A stretch of 64,000 nt of DNA, from the NCBI GenBank assembly GCA_035500675.1, contig DATJXA010000066.1:6343-70342 (forward strand). Direction: 5' to 3'. The position numbers and the translations under genes were made by a program. Of the stretch, positions 36,894 through 46,789 are shown one piece after another. Position 1 is the stretch's first letter; each line of letters begins with the position of its first letter. Source of the DNA: JAGVPT01 sp035500675 (GTDB taxonomy: Bacteria; Bacteroidota; Ignavibacteria; UBA10030; UBA8401). The notes below the pieces were generated by a model. It worked only from the letters and a program-made list of their open reading frames with translations, was not told the origin of the DNA and ran no database searches.

Positions 36894-38276
36894 TCATTCT
36901 TTTGGAACTTCGAGAACGACAACCGTATCATAATTGTAGGGTTTTTCCCCCGCCAACGAGATCGTAACATGATCGCCGTCTTGCTTGAATTTCAACGGTG
37001 TATGATCTGGATTTGCCAGCATGTACGCGCTGTTCACTTTTTCTTTGACGCCCGATAGCTCGAAGTCGCCCGAAGGCCACTTGAAAATATGGATGAACAT
37101 TTTTCCTGGCTTTGTCGTACACCGCCATGCAGTGTCGGCATAAAATATTCTATAGCCTTTTGAATCTTTTTTCGTCGTATCCGGGTCGTAAACGCCGAAT
37201 TCGTATCCGAACGGGGACGGCCCCGCTCCATAAATCGACTCTCCGTTCACTTTCAACCATCGGCCCACCGCGCGCAAATTATCTTGGCTTTGCTGAGGAA
37301 TGATGCCTTCCGACGTCGGACCTACATTGAGAAGATAGTTGCCCCCCTTGCTCACGATGTCGACGAGCTTAAAGGTGATGTCCTCGGGGGACTTCCAATC
37401 TGTATCGTCCTTTTTATAGCCCCACGTGTGGTTTATCGTAGCCGGCACCTCCCAATCTTCGTGAACGACTTCGTTGGGAATGCGGTTGTCTCCCATCGAA
37501 CGGTAATCGCCGGCAATCCCGAGGCGACCGTCGATCAAGCAGGCCGGCTGTAATGAATGAACGATGTCGACAAACTGTTCTGCTCGTTCTTTTGTCATCA
37601 TCCGCGGTGTATCAAACCAAATAAGGCAGATCGGTCCGTACCCCGTGAGAAGTTCCTTGACCTGCGGTTCCGCTTTGCTCCTCAAATATTGGTCGAAGTC
37701 TTTGAGCGAATCCGGGCCGAAATCCCATGTGTTTCCAGCGCCGTTGGGTTCGTGCCAGTCCTGTGCCTGCGAATAATAAAATCCGAATTTGATCCCGTGC
37801 CGCGCACACGCTTCGGAAAGTTCTTTGATCACATCGCGTTTGAACGGCGTCGCGTCCACAACGTTGTACTTGCTCACCTTGGAATGGAACATCGCGAACC
37901 CGTCGTGGTGCTTGCTCGTGATGACAATATATTTCATGCCGGCGTCCTGAGCCATCTGCACCCATTCGTCTGCGTTGAATTTCACCGGGTCGAATTGCTT
38001 CGCGAGCTGTTCGTATTCTTTCACCGGAATTTTCGCATGGTTCATGATCCATTCGCCGATCCCGGGGATCTGCTGACCCTTCCACTCGCCCGCCGGAATG
38101 CAGTAGATGCCCCAATGAATGAACAAGCCGAACTTCGCTTCCCTGAACCACTGCATCTTTTCGTCTTGCGTCATTGTTTGAGAAATTGTTGTGCCTACTG
38201 TCGCGAGACACACTGTGATCAGGATGATCAATCTCGATATCGTGTTGCCGTAAAAATAAGCCGTAAATTGCTTCAT
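36894..38276 (-). CDS. secreted GH29 alpha-L-fucosidase
   Basis: 460 residues with a signal peptide (LIILITVCLATVGTTISQ). GH29 signatures: KFGLFIHWGIYCIPAGEW near the N-terminus, YIVITSKHHDGFAMFHS, the ACARHGIKFGFYYS strand and the nucleophile Asp222 in IWFDTP. A C-terminal beta-domain (about 365-460) completes the fold. It hydrolyses alpha-L-fucosidic bonds in the periplasm or outside. GAGGTGATCTAATC precedes the ATG. It lies 72 bases after GH105 and 85 bases before GH27, and with FucI downstream supports fucose release and use. Confidence 0.93.
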   Translation of the reverse strand: MKQFTAYFYGNTISRLIILITVCLATVGTTISQTMTQDEKMQWFREAKFGLFIHWGIYCIPAGEWKGQQIPGIGEWIMNHAKIPVKEYEQLAKQFDPVKFNADEWVQMAQDAGMKYIVITSKHHDGFAMFHSKVSKYNVVDATPFKRDVIKELSEACARHGIKFGFYYSQAQDWHEPNGAGNTWDFGPDSLKDFDQYLRSKAEPQVKELLTGYGPICLIWFDTPRMMTKERAEQFVDIVHSLQPACLIDGRLGIAGDYRSMGDNRIPNEVVHEDWEVPATINHTWGYKKDDTDWKSPEDITFKLVDIVSKGGNYLLNVGPTSEGIIPQQSQDNLRAVGRWLKVNGESIYGAGPSPFGYEFGVYDPDTTKKDSKGYRIFYADTAWRCTTKPGKMFIHIFKWPSGDFELSGVKEKVNSAYMLANPDHTPLKFKQDGDHVTISLAGEKPYNYDTVVVLEVPKE

Positions 38277-38348
38277 GATTAGATCACCTCAATTTGTGTT
38301 TGATCGTGAATTTTTAAATGTATCGGGACTGCTCGATTCGTTATTCAA

Positions 38349-39473
38349 TCACCGGAGCAGAGCCGAAGCGCACCAGAGAATGGGGGCCTGGCCGTGCATG
38401 TCTCCCACATTCCGCTTGCGGTCGAGATAATATTGCACATCGCTGTTTTTATTCGTCCCCTCGCAGACCTCGTGAACGTCCGCATTCTCATCGATGTACG
38501 ACACAAGGCCGAGCCACCCTTTCCGCGCAGCCGGGCCGTACGTCTGTGCGTCGAGCCATCCGCTCTTGACTCCGGTGATCATTGCGAACGTGAACATCCC
38601 CGTGCACGACGTCTCGGACCAAGAGTCCGATTTGTCGATGAGTTGATGCCACATCCCGTTTGCGTCCTGAAATTTGAGGAGCGCCGCCATCATTTTCTTA
38701 TATCCCTCGAGAATCCTTGCGCGCCTCGGATTGTCGGCAGGCAAGCTGCGCAGCAATTCGGCCATTCCTGCGGCAACCCAGCCATTTCCCCTTCCCCAAA
38801 AAAATGGAGCACCTGGTGCGTGGAAAAAAAGGCCGTTAGGTTGTTGCAATGAATCGAGATAGACCGACATTTCGAGAGCGGCGCGGTCGATGTATACGGG
38901 GTTGCCGGTAGCGCGATATGCTTGCGTTTGCAGTGAGGTGATCATAAACATATCATCGATCCACATACGCGTCTGCGGACTCAGGCGGTCGGGTCTCGGG
39001 TTCTCCCATTGTTTATCTGCAATAAATTTTCCAAGATCGAAGCTTCGAGGATCTTTTGTCAACAGGTATACCTCAAACGGAACGATGCCGAAAACCGAAT
39101 GGTCGACGTGGTCCGGTTTTGGAACGAGACTGTCTACCGGCGGTGACAACAGCGGCTCGTAACGTTTAATAAGCCGCGACATCATGCCGTGGTCGCCGCT
39201 CAGATCCGCAAAAGTCAATGCCCCGTACCACGTGCAGCACTCCGGGTATCCGAGCACGCGTGGCGGAGTAGTCCTTCCATACCCTCCGAACGGACTCGCG
39301 ACAAAACGTTCGGCGACACGCTTGCCAATTTCGCGCGGAGATTTCCCTGCCGGCCACAATTGAAAGTACCCGCCGGAATCCTGCTGTGCCGCGAGACAGA
39401 AACTGAAAATCGATGTCACGGCAATGATCGCTGCCGATCGCATGGCGACAGGGAGCGGTGATTCATTCGTCAT
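38349..39473 (-). CDS. GH105 unsaturated rhamnogalacturonyl hydrolase
   Basis: 374 residues from the ATG at 39473, preceded by AGGAGAAG; the upstream ATG at 39488 overlaps that site. A signal peptide (MRSAAIIAVTSIFSFCLAAQ) precedes the (alpha/alpha)6 barrel. RMWIDDMFMI and FWGRGNGWVAAG are the family's substrate and catalytic regions. GH105 removes the unsaturated uronic residue left at the non-reducing end by lyases, usually releasing 4-deoxy-L-threo-5-hexosulose uronate, the KduI substrate. It is 22 bases after the sugar-dehydrogenase-like gene. This enzyme links the lyases to the cytoplasmic uronate steps. Confidence 0.88.
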   Translation of the reverse strand: MTNESPLPVAMRSAAIIAVTSIFSFCLAAQQDSGGYFQLWPAGKSPREIGKRVAERFVASPFGGYGRTTPPRVLGYPECCTWYGALTFADLSGDHGMMSRLIKRYEPLLSPPVDSLVPKPDHVDHSVFGIVPFEVYLLTKDPRSFDLGKFIADKQWENPRPDRLSPQTRMWIDDMFMITSLQTQAYRATGNPVYIDRAALEMSVYLDSLQQPNGLFFHAPGAPFFWGRGNGWVAAGMAELLRSLPADNPRRARILEGYKKMMAALLKFQDANGMWHQLIDKSDSWSETSCTGMFTFAMITGVKSGWLDAQTYGPAARKGWLGLVSYIDENADVHEVCEGTNKNSDVQYYLDRKRNVGDMHGQAPILWCASALLR

Positions 39474-39495
39474 TTTCTTCTCCTGCATACGACAA

Positions 39496-41094
39496 TCATT
39501 TCAAAAGCAGCATCTTTCCTGTTTGCTTGAAGTGTCCGGACTCCATTGTATAGAGATAAGGGCCGGTTGCAACGCTGTTGCCCTGCGAATCTTTCCCATC
39601 CCATGCGACAGTATATCTTCCCGATTCGTACCACCTGTTGGCGAGGTCGACGACCTTTTGCCCTTGAGAGTTGTACACGGCGATCGTGACGTGCCCGGCG
39701 ATCGGAATGTCGAATGCAATCGTGGTCGACGGGTTGAACGGATTCGGATACGGCGCGGAAAGACTGTACTCGGTCGGAACCCCGTTCTTGGGAACATCGC
39801 CGACTTTCGTGCCGTCGTTCTGCAATGTATAAATGTAGCTGTTGCTGCCGTTGTACCCGACGAGATACACTTCTCCCTCTTCGTCCGCTCCGAATGAAGA
39901 AATATCTTGAGCGGAGGTCGCTAAAAGACTATTTCCCTGCACAACGCCGTTTGAATACTCAAGTCCCCATACAGCCTTGTATCCGTAATCGCCGTAAATG
40001 TACATTCCCTGAAGATCCGGAAGTTTGGTGCCGCGGTAAACATATCCACCAATAATGACCACCGTGCTTCCTTTTCCATCGTGGGTATACTCAAAAACAG
40101 GCATCGTCAGACCAGTCGTATCACAGTTTGGACCGTTGAAGCAATACGTTCCTTCCATAATGCTCCAGCCTAAATTGCATCCTTTTGTGACGATGTCGAT
40201 TTCTTCGGCCTCTTTTGCGCCGGCGTCCGCAAGCCAAAGATTTCCGGTCACCTTGTCAAAGCTAAACCGCCATGGGTTCCTTAACCCGAGCGCATAAATC
40301 TCTTCTTTCCACCCGTTGGCGTTTCCGACAAAAGGGTTGTCCGACGGAATGCTGTACTGAAGGCCCGGATCCTGATGATCGACGTCGATGCGCAGCACTT
40401 TGCCGAACCACGTCGTCATTTTTTGGCCGTTCATGAACGGGTCGTTCAAAGTCGATGTCTCCTTGCCGTCGCCGAAGCTTATATATAAATAACCGTCGGG
40501 ACCGAATGCGATCTGTCCTGCGTTATGATTGTCCCATAATTTTTGGATCGCCAGGAGGACTCGTTCGGAAGAAGGATCTGCGGAGTCGGGGTTGGTGGCC
40601 GACACATGAAATTCCGAAACGGTGAGCATCATAGCACCGGCATAAACGCTGTCTCTGATGTTGCCGGCGATCGTATCGGTGTAGCACACATAAAATTTTC
40701 CGTTCTCGGCATAATGAGGATGGAAGGCGATTGAAAGCAGTCCAGGCTCACCCGACGGTTGAGTGGAGGATACTTCGTAGGCGATGTTAAGAAAAGTTTT
40801 TCGGCTTGTTGTCGTGACAGAAGGGTTATTCGGAAAAACATATACTCTTCCCGGCCGCTCGGTGACAAAGATCCTATCTGTTCCATCGCCAGCATTTGTG
40901 AGGAACGTAGGCTGACTGAACGCAAGGTTGGAAAACGTTCTGACTAATTGTTTGCCGAGAATGCGGTTCACTGTTTGTGCCTGAGTAAATTGCAAAGAGC
41001 CTGCAAGAAAAATTCCCAACACGATACTTGCACGAGAAAACATTCTGCGGCCTTTAGAATCGTGATGGTGGTTCAGTTTTTTGATTGTCTTCAT
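39496..41094 (-). CDS. T9SS-exported glucose/sorbosone dehydrogenase-like protein
   Basis: 532 residues. A signal peptide (VLGIFLAGSLQFTQAQ) is followed by a six-bladed propeller of the glucose/sorbosone dehydrogenase family (about 60-420), with GTDRIFVTERPGRVYVF, GEPGLLSIAFHPHY and YALGLRNPWRFSFD. The C-terminal 85 residues are a T9SS sorting domain: YPNPFNPSTTIAFDIP, YNSQGQKVVDLANRW and a final TGKMLLLK. It should therefore be carried to the cell surface. PQQ-dependent relatives oxidise sugars; whether PQQ is bound here is unknown. Its start is two bases after the GH95-like stop (TAATCATG), so translation is coupled. Confidence 0.85.
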   Translation of the reverse strand: MKTIKKLNHHHDSKGRRMFSRASIVLGIFLAGSLQFTQAQTVNRILGKQLVRTFSNLAFSQPTFLTNAGDGTDRIFVTERPGRVYVFPNNPSVTTTSRKTFLNIAYEVSSTQPSGEPGLLSIAFHPHYAENGKFYVCYTDTIAGNIRDSVYAGAMMLTVSEFHVSATNPDSADPSSERVLLAIQKLWDNHNAGQIAFGPDGYLYISFGDGKETSTLNDPFMNGQKMTTWFGKVLRIDVDHQDPGLQYSIPSDNPFVGNANGWKEEIYALGLRNPWRFSFDKVTGNLWLADAGAKEAEEIDIVTKGCNLGWSIMEGTYCFNGPNCDTTGLTMPVFEYTHDGKGSTVVIIGGYVYRGTKLPDLQGMYIYGDYGYKAVWGLEYSNGVVQGNSLLATSAQDISSFGADEEGEVYLVGYNGSNSYIYTLQNDGTKVGDVPKNGVPTEYSLSAPYPNPFNPSTTIAFDIPIAGHVTIAVYNSQGQKVVDLANRWYESGRYTVAWDGKDSQGNSVATGPYLYTMESGHFKQTGKMLLLK

Positions 41095-41096
41095 GA

Positions 41097-43595
41097 TTAT
41101 CCAATTAGTGCATGTTTAAATTGAGCGGGGACCGTACCCGCACGGACGACGATAATGTGTTCTCCTTTTTTGGTCGGAAATGTCAACAGCGATCCGCTTA
41201 AACTTTCTTCCTTTTCGCCGTTGCGATACACGGTGACGCCGGCTTCCCCCCACGGATTTTGTAAGCGGCATTCTCCTCCGACCTGTGATCGCAGCTCAAC
41301 GAATTCAATTTGACCGTTCCGCTGGGACGAACTCACGAGAAATCCGCCTCGAGCGAGCAAATCGAACTCGGCATCCCATTCTTTCGGCCATGATGCGAAC
41401 ACTTGAATGACCGGATCATCGCCGGGATTTTTCGACGTATTGGCAAGCAGAGAAGAATGAACGCCCGACGTCAAGCCGCCAATATGTTCCGCATCGATCG
41501 CGCCGGGACCCTCGCGCAATCTCAGACGGTTTCTGAATATTTGTCCGCCGCCGATTCCCGTCGTATCGATGAATCCGCCGGTCCGGTCAAAATTGAGGAA
41601 CATGCTTTTCAATTCTTTTTCCGAACCCATCGGCTCGATTGCGCCGGGGCCGCCGTACACAAACGCTCCATAGCCCCCACGGCCTCTGCCGAATCGGCGA
41701 GGACGCTCGGGCAGCTGCACAAGGTTATCAACGATATCTTGCCAAAGCGGCCGGAGTTCCTCATCGACGCCAAGAATTTCGGACGCACGGATCGCAAGCG
41801 GAAAGATCATCTTTATCGCGTTTATTTCGTTCGAAGGATCCGACCCGTTCCAATCGCTTTCACCGTTATTCACATGATGAATATGATATTTACCGTCGGC
41901 CTCTTTCTTGAAGTTCGGGAAGTTTCGATAGAATTCAGCCGACCCTTTGATCATCGGATATGCCCGGTCGCGAAGCCATGCAGTGTCCATCGTAAACTCG
42001 TAACGCTGCCAATAGAGCGATGCGATCTTCGCTCCCGACGCAAGAATGTGAGTGCAATGACCGAAGATACCGTCAACGGCATCCGGAGAGGAAAAACGTT
42101 GTGGTTGGGTGGATGCTTTCGTCGGCACGATGTAATGTCCTTGATCCCACGTTCCGTCGTCCTCGAAATTCCAACGCGCATGATGACGCGTCTTCGTTTC
42201 GATGAACCATTGAAATTTTGCGGAACGCTGGTCGTACGGCTTCCGGACCAACATGAGGTCTTGCAGCTCGGCAGCGATATCGTCGGGCAATTTTTCAAGC
42301 CCATCGAATGCGACAATTTCGGGTATCCAGATGCCCTTCGACCCCCACTGTTGCTGCGCAGCGATCGCGCACGACTCGTACATCCCGCTGTACATCGAGA
42401 ACATCGGGTCCATCAACTCCATCCTGTTGGCAGGCATGAGATTGCTATAATAGGCGCTGGTGTTCGCCCACCAATACTCGGAACCCCACCGGCGCATATC
42501 TCCGTTGGTGTTGAAAAGCAATCCGCCAAACCTCGGTGGATATTTCCCGAGGGAGGTCGAACCCATGATGTAGAGAAAGTACGTATAGTTTTGTTCGACG
42601 AAGTCGGCCTGTCCGTCGCCGCTGTGCATATGGACAAACCCTTTCGACCAAAAATTATCCCACCATGCGTCATTCTCCTTTTGAAGCGCTGAGAAAGCTT
42701 TTCCGTTCACAGCGTTCAATTGTGCCAACGCCAGCCCGGCAATATCTTGCTTCGGGTCGAAGCTTGCCGCGCTTGCAATAAGGATCATGAACTTTCCGTC
42801 CGCCGACGCTGCAGAAAGTTGCGCCGTCGATTCGTTTAAAAACCGCGCCCGCGATTTTCTGCCGACGACCTGAATTGCAACGGACGATGCTTTATAATAC
42901 TCATGCTCTTGATAGCGCTGTGTGAGAATAATTCTCCCATTGTCGATGAGAAGCTGCGACGTTGCGGTATGCTCTGCTGTATGGATTTCGACGGAGTGGG
43001 TTTTTGCAAGCTCGTAACTTTTATTATAGATGCATTCGATCGCAAACCGAAGCATCCTGAGGTCGACATTGACGGCAGAAGGCGTTTTCCTATGGTCGTC
43101 GATTTCAACTGCTATCACGTCTTTCCCGTGTAGCGCAAAAACTTTTGCCGTGACGCCGCGGCCTTGGGCGATCATAAGACCGTCGTATACGGAGAGATGT
43201 TGCCTGAACTCCTTCCCCTCAAACACATCGTCTCCCGCATCGACGAGGTTAATATCGACATACCCGCAACTGCTCCCGTAATCGCTGTCCGCGCGGGGAA
43301 AACTTACCGACGCCGCGTCGCAGGCAAAAACGTCCACCCGATTAATCTGGAATTTTAGCGCGGAAGAGGTCGTCCACACAAGGCTTCCTGTGACGCCGTT
43401 ACCGATCGGCAACCCTTCTTCGCTCCGAGTTGCGGGCGTGGTGTATGTCAAATCTGCTCTCGAAACTAATTTTTTTAAATTCACTTTCAGCAAATCTCCG
43501 TCGCCCTCCGCACATCGTGCAGAGGCAGTGAGAACGACGATGTAGACAATTGTCATCGTCAAAGAACGCATAAATCCGGGATTTGATATTCTCAT
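41097..43595 (-). CDS. GH95-like (DUF5703) secreted (alpha/alpha)6 glycosidase
   Basis: 832 residues from the ATG at 43595, preceded by GGAGAAACACC. A signal peptide (SLTMTIVYIVVLTASARC) is followed by an N-terminal beta-sandwich with GLPIGNGVTGSLVW. An (alpha/alpha)6 barrel follows: SEYWWANTSAYYSNLMPANRM, the GHCTHILASGAKIASLYW helix and a mid-barrel NNGESDWNGSDPSNE. The C-terminal domain is all beta. The layout fits GH95/DUF5703, whose characterised GH95 members remove alpha-linked L-fucose or L-galactose. Specificity here is uncertain and no catalytic residue can be assigned. It sits between the jelly-roll lyase-like gene (60 bases) and the sugar-dehydrogenase-like gene (2 bases). Confidence 0.65.
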   Translation of the reverse strand: MRISNPGFMRSLTMTIVYIVVLTASARCAEGDGDLLKVNLKKLVSRADLTYTTPATRSEEGLPIGNGVTGSLVWTTSSALKFQINRVDVFACDAASVSFPRADSDYGSSCGYVDINLVDAGDDVFEGKEFRQHLSVYDGLMIAQGRGVTAKVFALHGKDVIAVEIDDHRKTPSAVNVDLRMLRFAIECIYNKSYELAKTHSVEIHTAEHTATSQLLIDNGRIILTQRYQEHEYYKASSVAIQVVGRKSRARFLNESTAQLSAASADGKFMILIASAASFDPKQDIAGLALAQLNAVNGKAFSALQKENDAWWDNFWSKGFVHMHSGDGQADFVEQNYTYFLYIMGSTSLGKYPPRFGGLLFNTNGDMRRWGSEYWWANTSAYYSNLMPANRMELMDPMFSMYSGMYESCAIAAQQQWGSKGIWIPEIVAFDGLEKLPDDIAAELQDLMLVRKPYDQRSAKFQWFIETKTRHHARWNFEDDGTWDQGHYIVPTKASTQPQRFSSPDAVDGIFGHCTHILASGAKIASLYWQRYEFTMDTAWLRDRAYPMIKGSAEFYRNFPNFKKEADGKYHIHHVNNGESDWNGSDPSNEINAIKMIFPLAIRASEILGVDEELRPLWQDIVDNLVQLPERPRRFGRGRGGYGAFVYGGPGAIEPMGSEKELKSMFLNFDRTGGFIDTTGIGGGQIFRNRLRLREGPGAIDAEHIGGLTSGVHSSLLANTSKNPGDDPVIQVFASWPKEWDAEFDLLARGGFLVSSSQRNGQIEFVELRSQVGGECRLQNPWGEAGVTVYRNGEKEESLSGSLLTFPTKKGEHIIVVRAGTVPAQFKHALIG

Positions 43596-43655
43596 GGTGT
43601 TTCTCCAAAATCTGAAATAAATGAACCAACGCCGTGGCGGTTCATTCACATTGTG

Positions 43656-44741
43656 TTACTTTGCTTTTGCCGTGTTGCTATAAGCAGAATTGCCGCCGGC
43701 ATTCTCACTCCTTATCCGATAATAACAGAGAAATTGATTGCCGATGTTCGTGTCATCGTATGATCGTACCTCTCCCTTTGCCATTCCAAGAAAAGACCAG
43801 CGGTTTCCATCCATCGACCGTTCGACCCTAAACTGCCCGGCTTTGACACTATCACACGACCAGCTCAGATGCACCACACTAGAGGAGGGACTGGCCACGC
43901 GCAGCGCAGTCGGAACCGGCGGGGCGGGCAACGTTTCTCCTTCTGCAAGATAGATGTCGGCAAAAAGAACAGACTCGTCGCGCAAGTAAGGCAAAGCTTT
44001 TAGACTGCGATACAATCCCCACTTCGGTTTGTTCCACGTTGCGCCCGGCCTCCATAAGATGATGTCGGGGTTACTGTAATGGAGCATCAGCGAATCGTCG
44101 CTCACTCGCCGGAGCGTGAGATCGATGGATCCATGCGCCTCATATTTCACCCGTTCAATCGCTTCGACCCAGGTCCCTTTGAACGGCGCTAGGTCGACTT
44201 CCGCCACAACTCCGCTTCCTTGCTCGCCTTTAGGCGCCGTATAAATGACCTGAAGCTTGTCCGGAGTGCCATAACGCGGCGTGATCGTGATGATCGGCGC
44301 CCCCGCTTGCGGGCCGTTTCCCGCTTTTATCTGGTGAATGTGACAGAACATCGGGGAGGCTTGAAATCCGGAATCAAGTTTAAATTTCCAGCGGTAGGTG
44401 TGCGTTTCTCCGAGCTCACCTCGCATCGTTGCTGGCGAAGCAAGTGTGTCGGTAGTAATTTCACAGCGTTGGCGGTCGAAATTTTTGCAGCGATCGTTGT
44501 CGATATCTTTATGGAGCGTGAACGCGAAGACATGTTCCTTCAGGCCGCCATCCCATTGCTCTGTAATATGACGAACGGGATGGATGCAGTCGGGAAGTTC
44601 GAGAATGTACCCCATCGACGTAATCCTCTTGTAAGCATCCCCCGTACTGTCCGCCCCCATGAAAATTTGAGACTGAGCCGTTGCACATGATACAAACGCA
44701 AGCAGCAGTGCGGGCACGGCGACGATTTTTCCCATGTTCAT
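43656..44741 (-). CDS. secreted jelly-roll polysaccharide lyase-like protein with FnIII domain
   Basis: 361 residues from the ATG at 44741. The signal peptide reads IVAVPALLLAFVSCATAQ. A beta-jelly-roll domain follows (about 25-265), with FAFTLHKDIDNDRC, RQRCEITTD, FCHIHQIKAGN, PIITITPRYG and KWGLYRSLKALPY, a pattern resembling PF14099-type polysaccharide lyases. A fibronectin type III domain ends the protein (about 280-355, VPTALRVASPSSS to SAYSN). Exact lyase family and activity are not certain, so the function is tentative. It lies 16 bases after DUF5696 and is followed by GH95-like, all co-oriented. Confidence 0.6.
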   Translation of the reverse strand: MNMGKIVAVPALLLAFVSCATAQSQIFMGADSTGDAYKRITSMGYILELPDCIHPVRHITEQWDGGLKEHVFAFTLHKDIDNDRCKNFDRQRCEITTDTLASPATMRGELGETHTYRWKFKLDSGFQASPMFCHIHQIKAGNGPQAGAPIITITPRYGTPDKLQVIYTAPKGEQGSGVVAEVDLAPFKGTWVEAIERVKYEAHGSIDLTLRRVSDDSLMLHYSNPDIILWRPGATWNKPKWGLYRSLKALPYLRDESVLFADIYLAEGETLPAPPVPTALRVASPSSSVVHLSWSCDSVKAGQFRVERSMDGNRWSFLGMAKGEVRSYDDTNIGNQFLCYYRIRSENAGGNSAYSNTAKAK

Positions 44742-44757
44742 AACGCTCAATTTATCG

Positions 44758-46788
44758 TTACTCTGACAAGTCCAGTTCTGGCTTCACCTCATACGTTCCA
44801 TTATTCCGATCGATCGTCACGGTCGTTCCGTCCGAGAATGTGGTGCGTTCTCTCTTATGGTCTTTATCCAGAAATTCATGATTGGTCATCTCGAGCAGCG
44901 CTACCCGTTTGTGCAATGCGACAATCGCGCGCAAAAAATCCATCGCTTTTTTGTTCTCGATGTCGTGCGGCAGGTCAGGATACGCTCCATTCAGGAGACA
45001 TCGAAGAGGGTCTCTCATTCCACCTTCGGGCGTGAGCACGGCGTCGTGATACACAAGCTCATACAGCGGGACAGAGATGCATCGACCGCCTGCCGCATCG
45101 GTCGTGTAGTCGACGTATGGGATCACCCAATCGGAACCGGCTTCCGTTCCGACCACGCCAAGGTTTGCGCGGACCCAATCGAAACACCGGGCCCGATACT
45201 CCATGCATTGAGCCCGTGTCAGCGGATGTTCGGGATTGAAATCTTCTGTGGGCGGAACATAACCGAACACATCCAAGTAACTTCCTTCGGTCTTGATTCC
45301 GTGTTCCAAGATCAGTTGATAATTTTTAATAAGGTGTCCGAGTGCATAACGCGCATCGAGATACGTCATTGCACCCCCATCCCAATGGTCCATAAACGGG
45401 AGGTATCCCTCTTTCCAGAAACCAAACCGCGTTCCCGGAAATGCTGTAGCCGGAGTGACGGTATCTTGTTCGTGAATGGCAAATTGTCGGTCGAAGGATG
45501 GCGCGTCCGTATAATAATCGCGGTACTGGTCGTGAAGGTCATAGATATAGCCAAGTTCCTTGCATGCGTCGGCCCAGCGTTTGAGTCCATCCCATCCTCC
45601 GGCCTCGGGAGCTGGCGGCAATGCGTCCGGATGCTGACGGTCGTACCCCATGTACGGCCAGCCGGTCAGCGTGACACATAGTCGAGCGATCCCCTTCGCT
45701 TTATATGCGCGGAGCTGTTTGATCCGTTCGTCGAATGTCGTCACTTCATAATTCTTTCCAGGGTTTGTTGTATCGTAGCGAAATCCGCCGGGCCTGTAAT
45801 TTCTTTTTGCCGACATTCGGATTTGCGGAGTGCCGATCAGTTCAGCGACAAGCGGATCGCGTGCAATCTTTTCTTTGAGCGACACAAACTGCCCCTTGTC
45901 CATGACATATCGCCGATACCGTTTTGCCATCGTTACATAATTGCCTTCTGGAATAAAGCAAAAGCGCACAGAACGCATGTATGCGAGCCTTCCGAGCGAT
46001 TCTCGCCACCGGGGGCCTATCACCGTGGGGCCGCCGGCGGGGTGGTTGAATTTGTATGCCGCATCGTCGGGAGTTTCGACGATCACCACCATTGCCGACT
46101 TGCCTTTCTGAAATCCCCACCAGGACATCGACCAACATTCGATGAGATTGCTCTCGACAAAACTCTTATCCGTTCCGCCATGGTTGATCGGATCGTAGGC
46201 CTCAGGCCAGTTGCGTGGGAGCAAATTGCCTCTGCCGTTGCTCAATGCAGTGTAGTCGACATCGCTCGCGTCCAATTCTTTCGGCCAGTCCAATTGCCAA
46301 ACGGACGCGTCATGTTCGACGGCTGCGATATCGCAGACCACATCCTCATCCTTCCCTTCCAGACACACGGTGAGACTCAACGCAAGGCCGGGTATAATGG
46401 CGGCAGCTGAAAGGCTGCTGCTGTGAAATTTGCCCAACGTTATTTTTATGCCCGTTTTAAACCCTGCGTCGTACGGTTTGATCTCAATGCTGCCGGCATC
46501 TGCAAGACGGACGAAAAACTTTTTCTCCTGGAACTGGACTATCATGTCGCTGTCGTCCGATGCGACCATCCTCCACGGCACTCCATGGGCGTCGATAATC
46601 ATGCCGAGGTCCGATTCGTTCACTCGAATGGTGTTTTTCTTCCCCGCGATGACCCACGCGCCCGCAGGGTGAGTCACTGTCACCAACGGCGCACCCCATT
46701 GATCCCGCGGAAGCACTTGCGCATCACCGAGATGAAGGAGCAGAATGGATGCAATTGATAGGAAAAGGAGATTGCTGATATTTCTCAT
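44758..46788 (-). CDS. DUF5696-type secreted protein, predicted glycoside hydrolase
   Basis: 676 residues from the ATG at 46788, preceded by GGGAGA. A signal peptide (LLFLSIASILLLHLGDA) is followed by an N-terminal beta-rich domain (about 40-270) and a barrel with FDERIKQLRAYKAKGIARLCVTLTGWPYMGYD, DLHDQYRDYYTDAP and TEGSYLDVFGYVPPTEDFNPEHP. It resembles DUF5696 proteins of Bacteroidota and Acidobacteriota, distantly related to GH101. Substrate and catalytic residues are unknown; the aspartates in SYLDVFGY and the glutamate in TEAGSDW are candidates. One base separates it from the SGNH esterase upstream, so the two are coupled. Confidence 0.6.
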   Translation of the reverse strand: MRNISNLLFLSIASILLLHLGDAQVLPRDQWGAPLVTVTHPAGAWVIAGKKNTIRVNESDLGMIIDAHGVPWRMVASDDSDMIVQFQEKKFFVRLADAGSIEIKPYDAGFKTGIKITLGKFHSSSLSAAAIIPGLALSLTVCLEGKDEDVVCDIAAVEHDASVWQLDWPKELDASDVDYTALSNGRGNLLPRNWPEAYDPINHGGTDKSFVESNLIECWSMSWWGFQKGKSAMVVIVETPDDAAYKFNHPAGGPTVIGPRWRESLGRLAYMRSVRFCFIPEGNYVTMAKRYRRYVMDKGQFVSLKEKIARDPLVAELIGTPQIRMSAKRNYRPGGFRYDTTNPGKNYEVTTFDERIKQLRAYKAKGIARLCVTLTGWPYMGYDRQHPDALPPAPEAGGWDGLKRWADACKELGYIYDLHDQYRDYYTDAPSFDRQFAIHEQDTVTPATAFPGTRFGFWKEGYLPFMDHWDGGAMTYLDARYALGHLIKNYQLILEHGIKTEGSYLDVFGYVPPTEDFNPEHPLTRAQCMEYRARCFDWVRANLGVVGTEAGSDWVIPYVDYTTDAAGGRCISVPLYELVYHDAVLTPEGGMRDPLRCLLNGAYPDLPHDIENKKAMDFLRAIVALHKRVALLEMTNHEFLDKDHKRERTTFSDGTTVTIDRNNGTYEVKPELDLSE

Positions 46789-46789
46789 T

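Noticed and set aside
41403..42692. Long plus-strand open frame of 429 codons
   Set aside because: It is antisense inside the GH95-like gene, has no recognisable domain, and the minus-strand frame has clear family motifs and a good start site.
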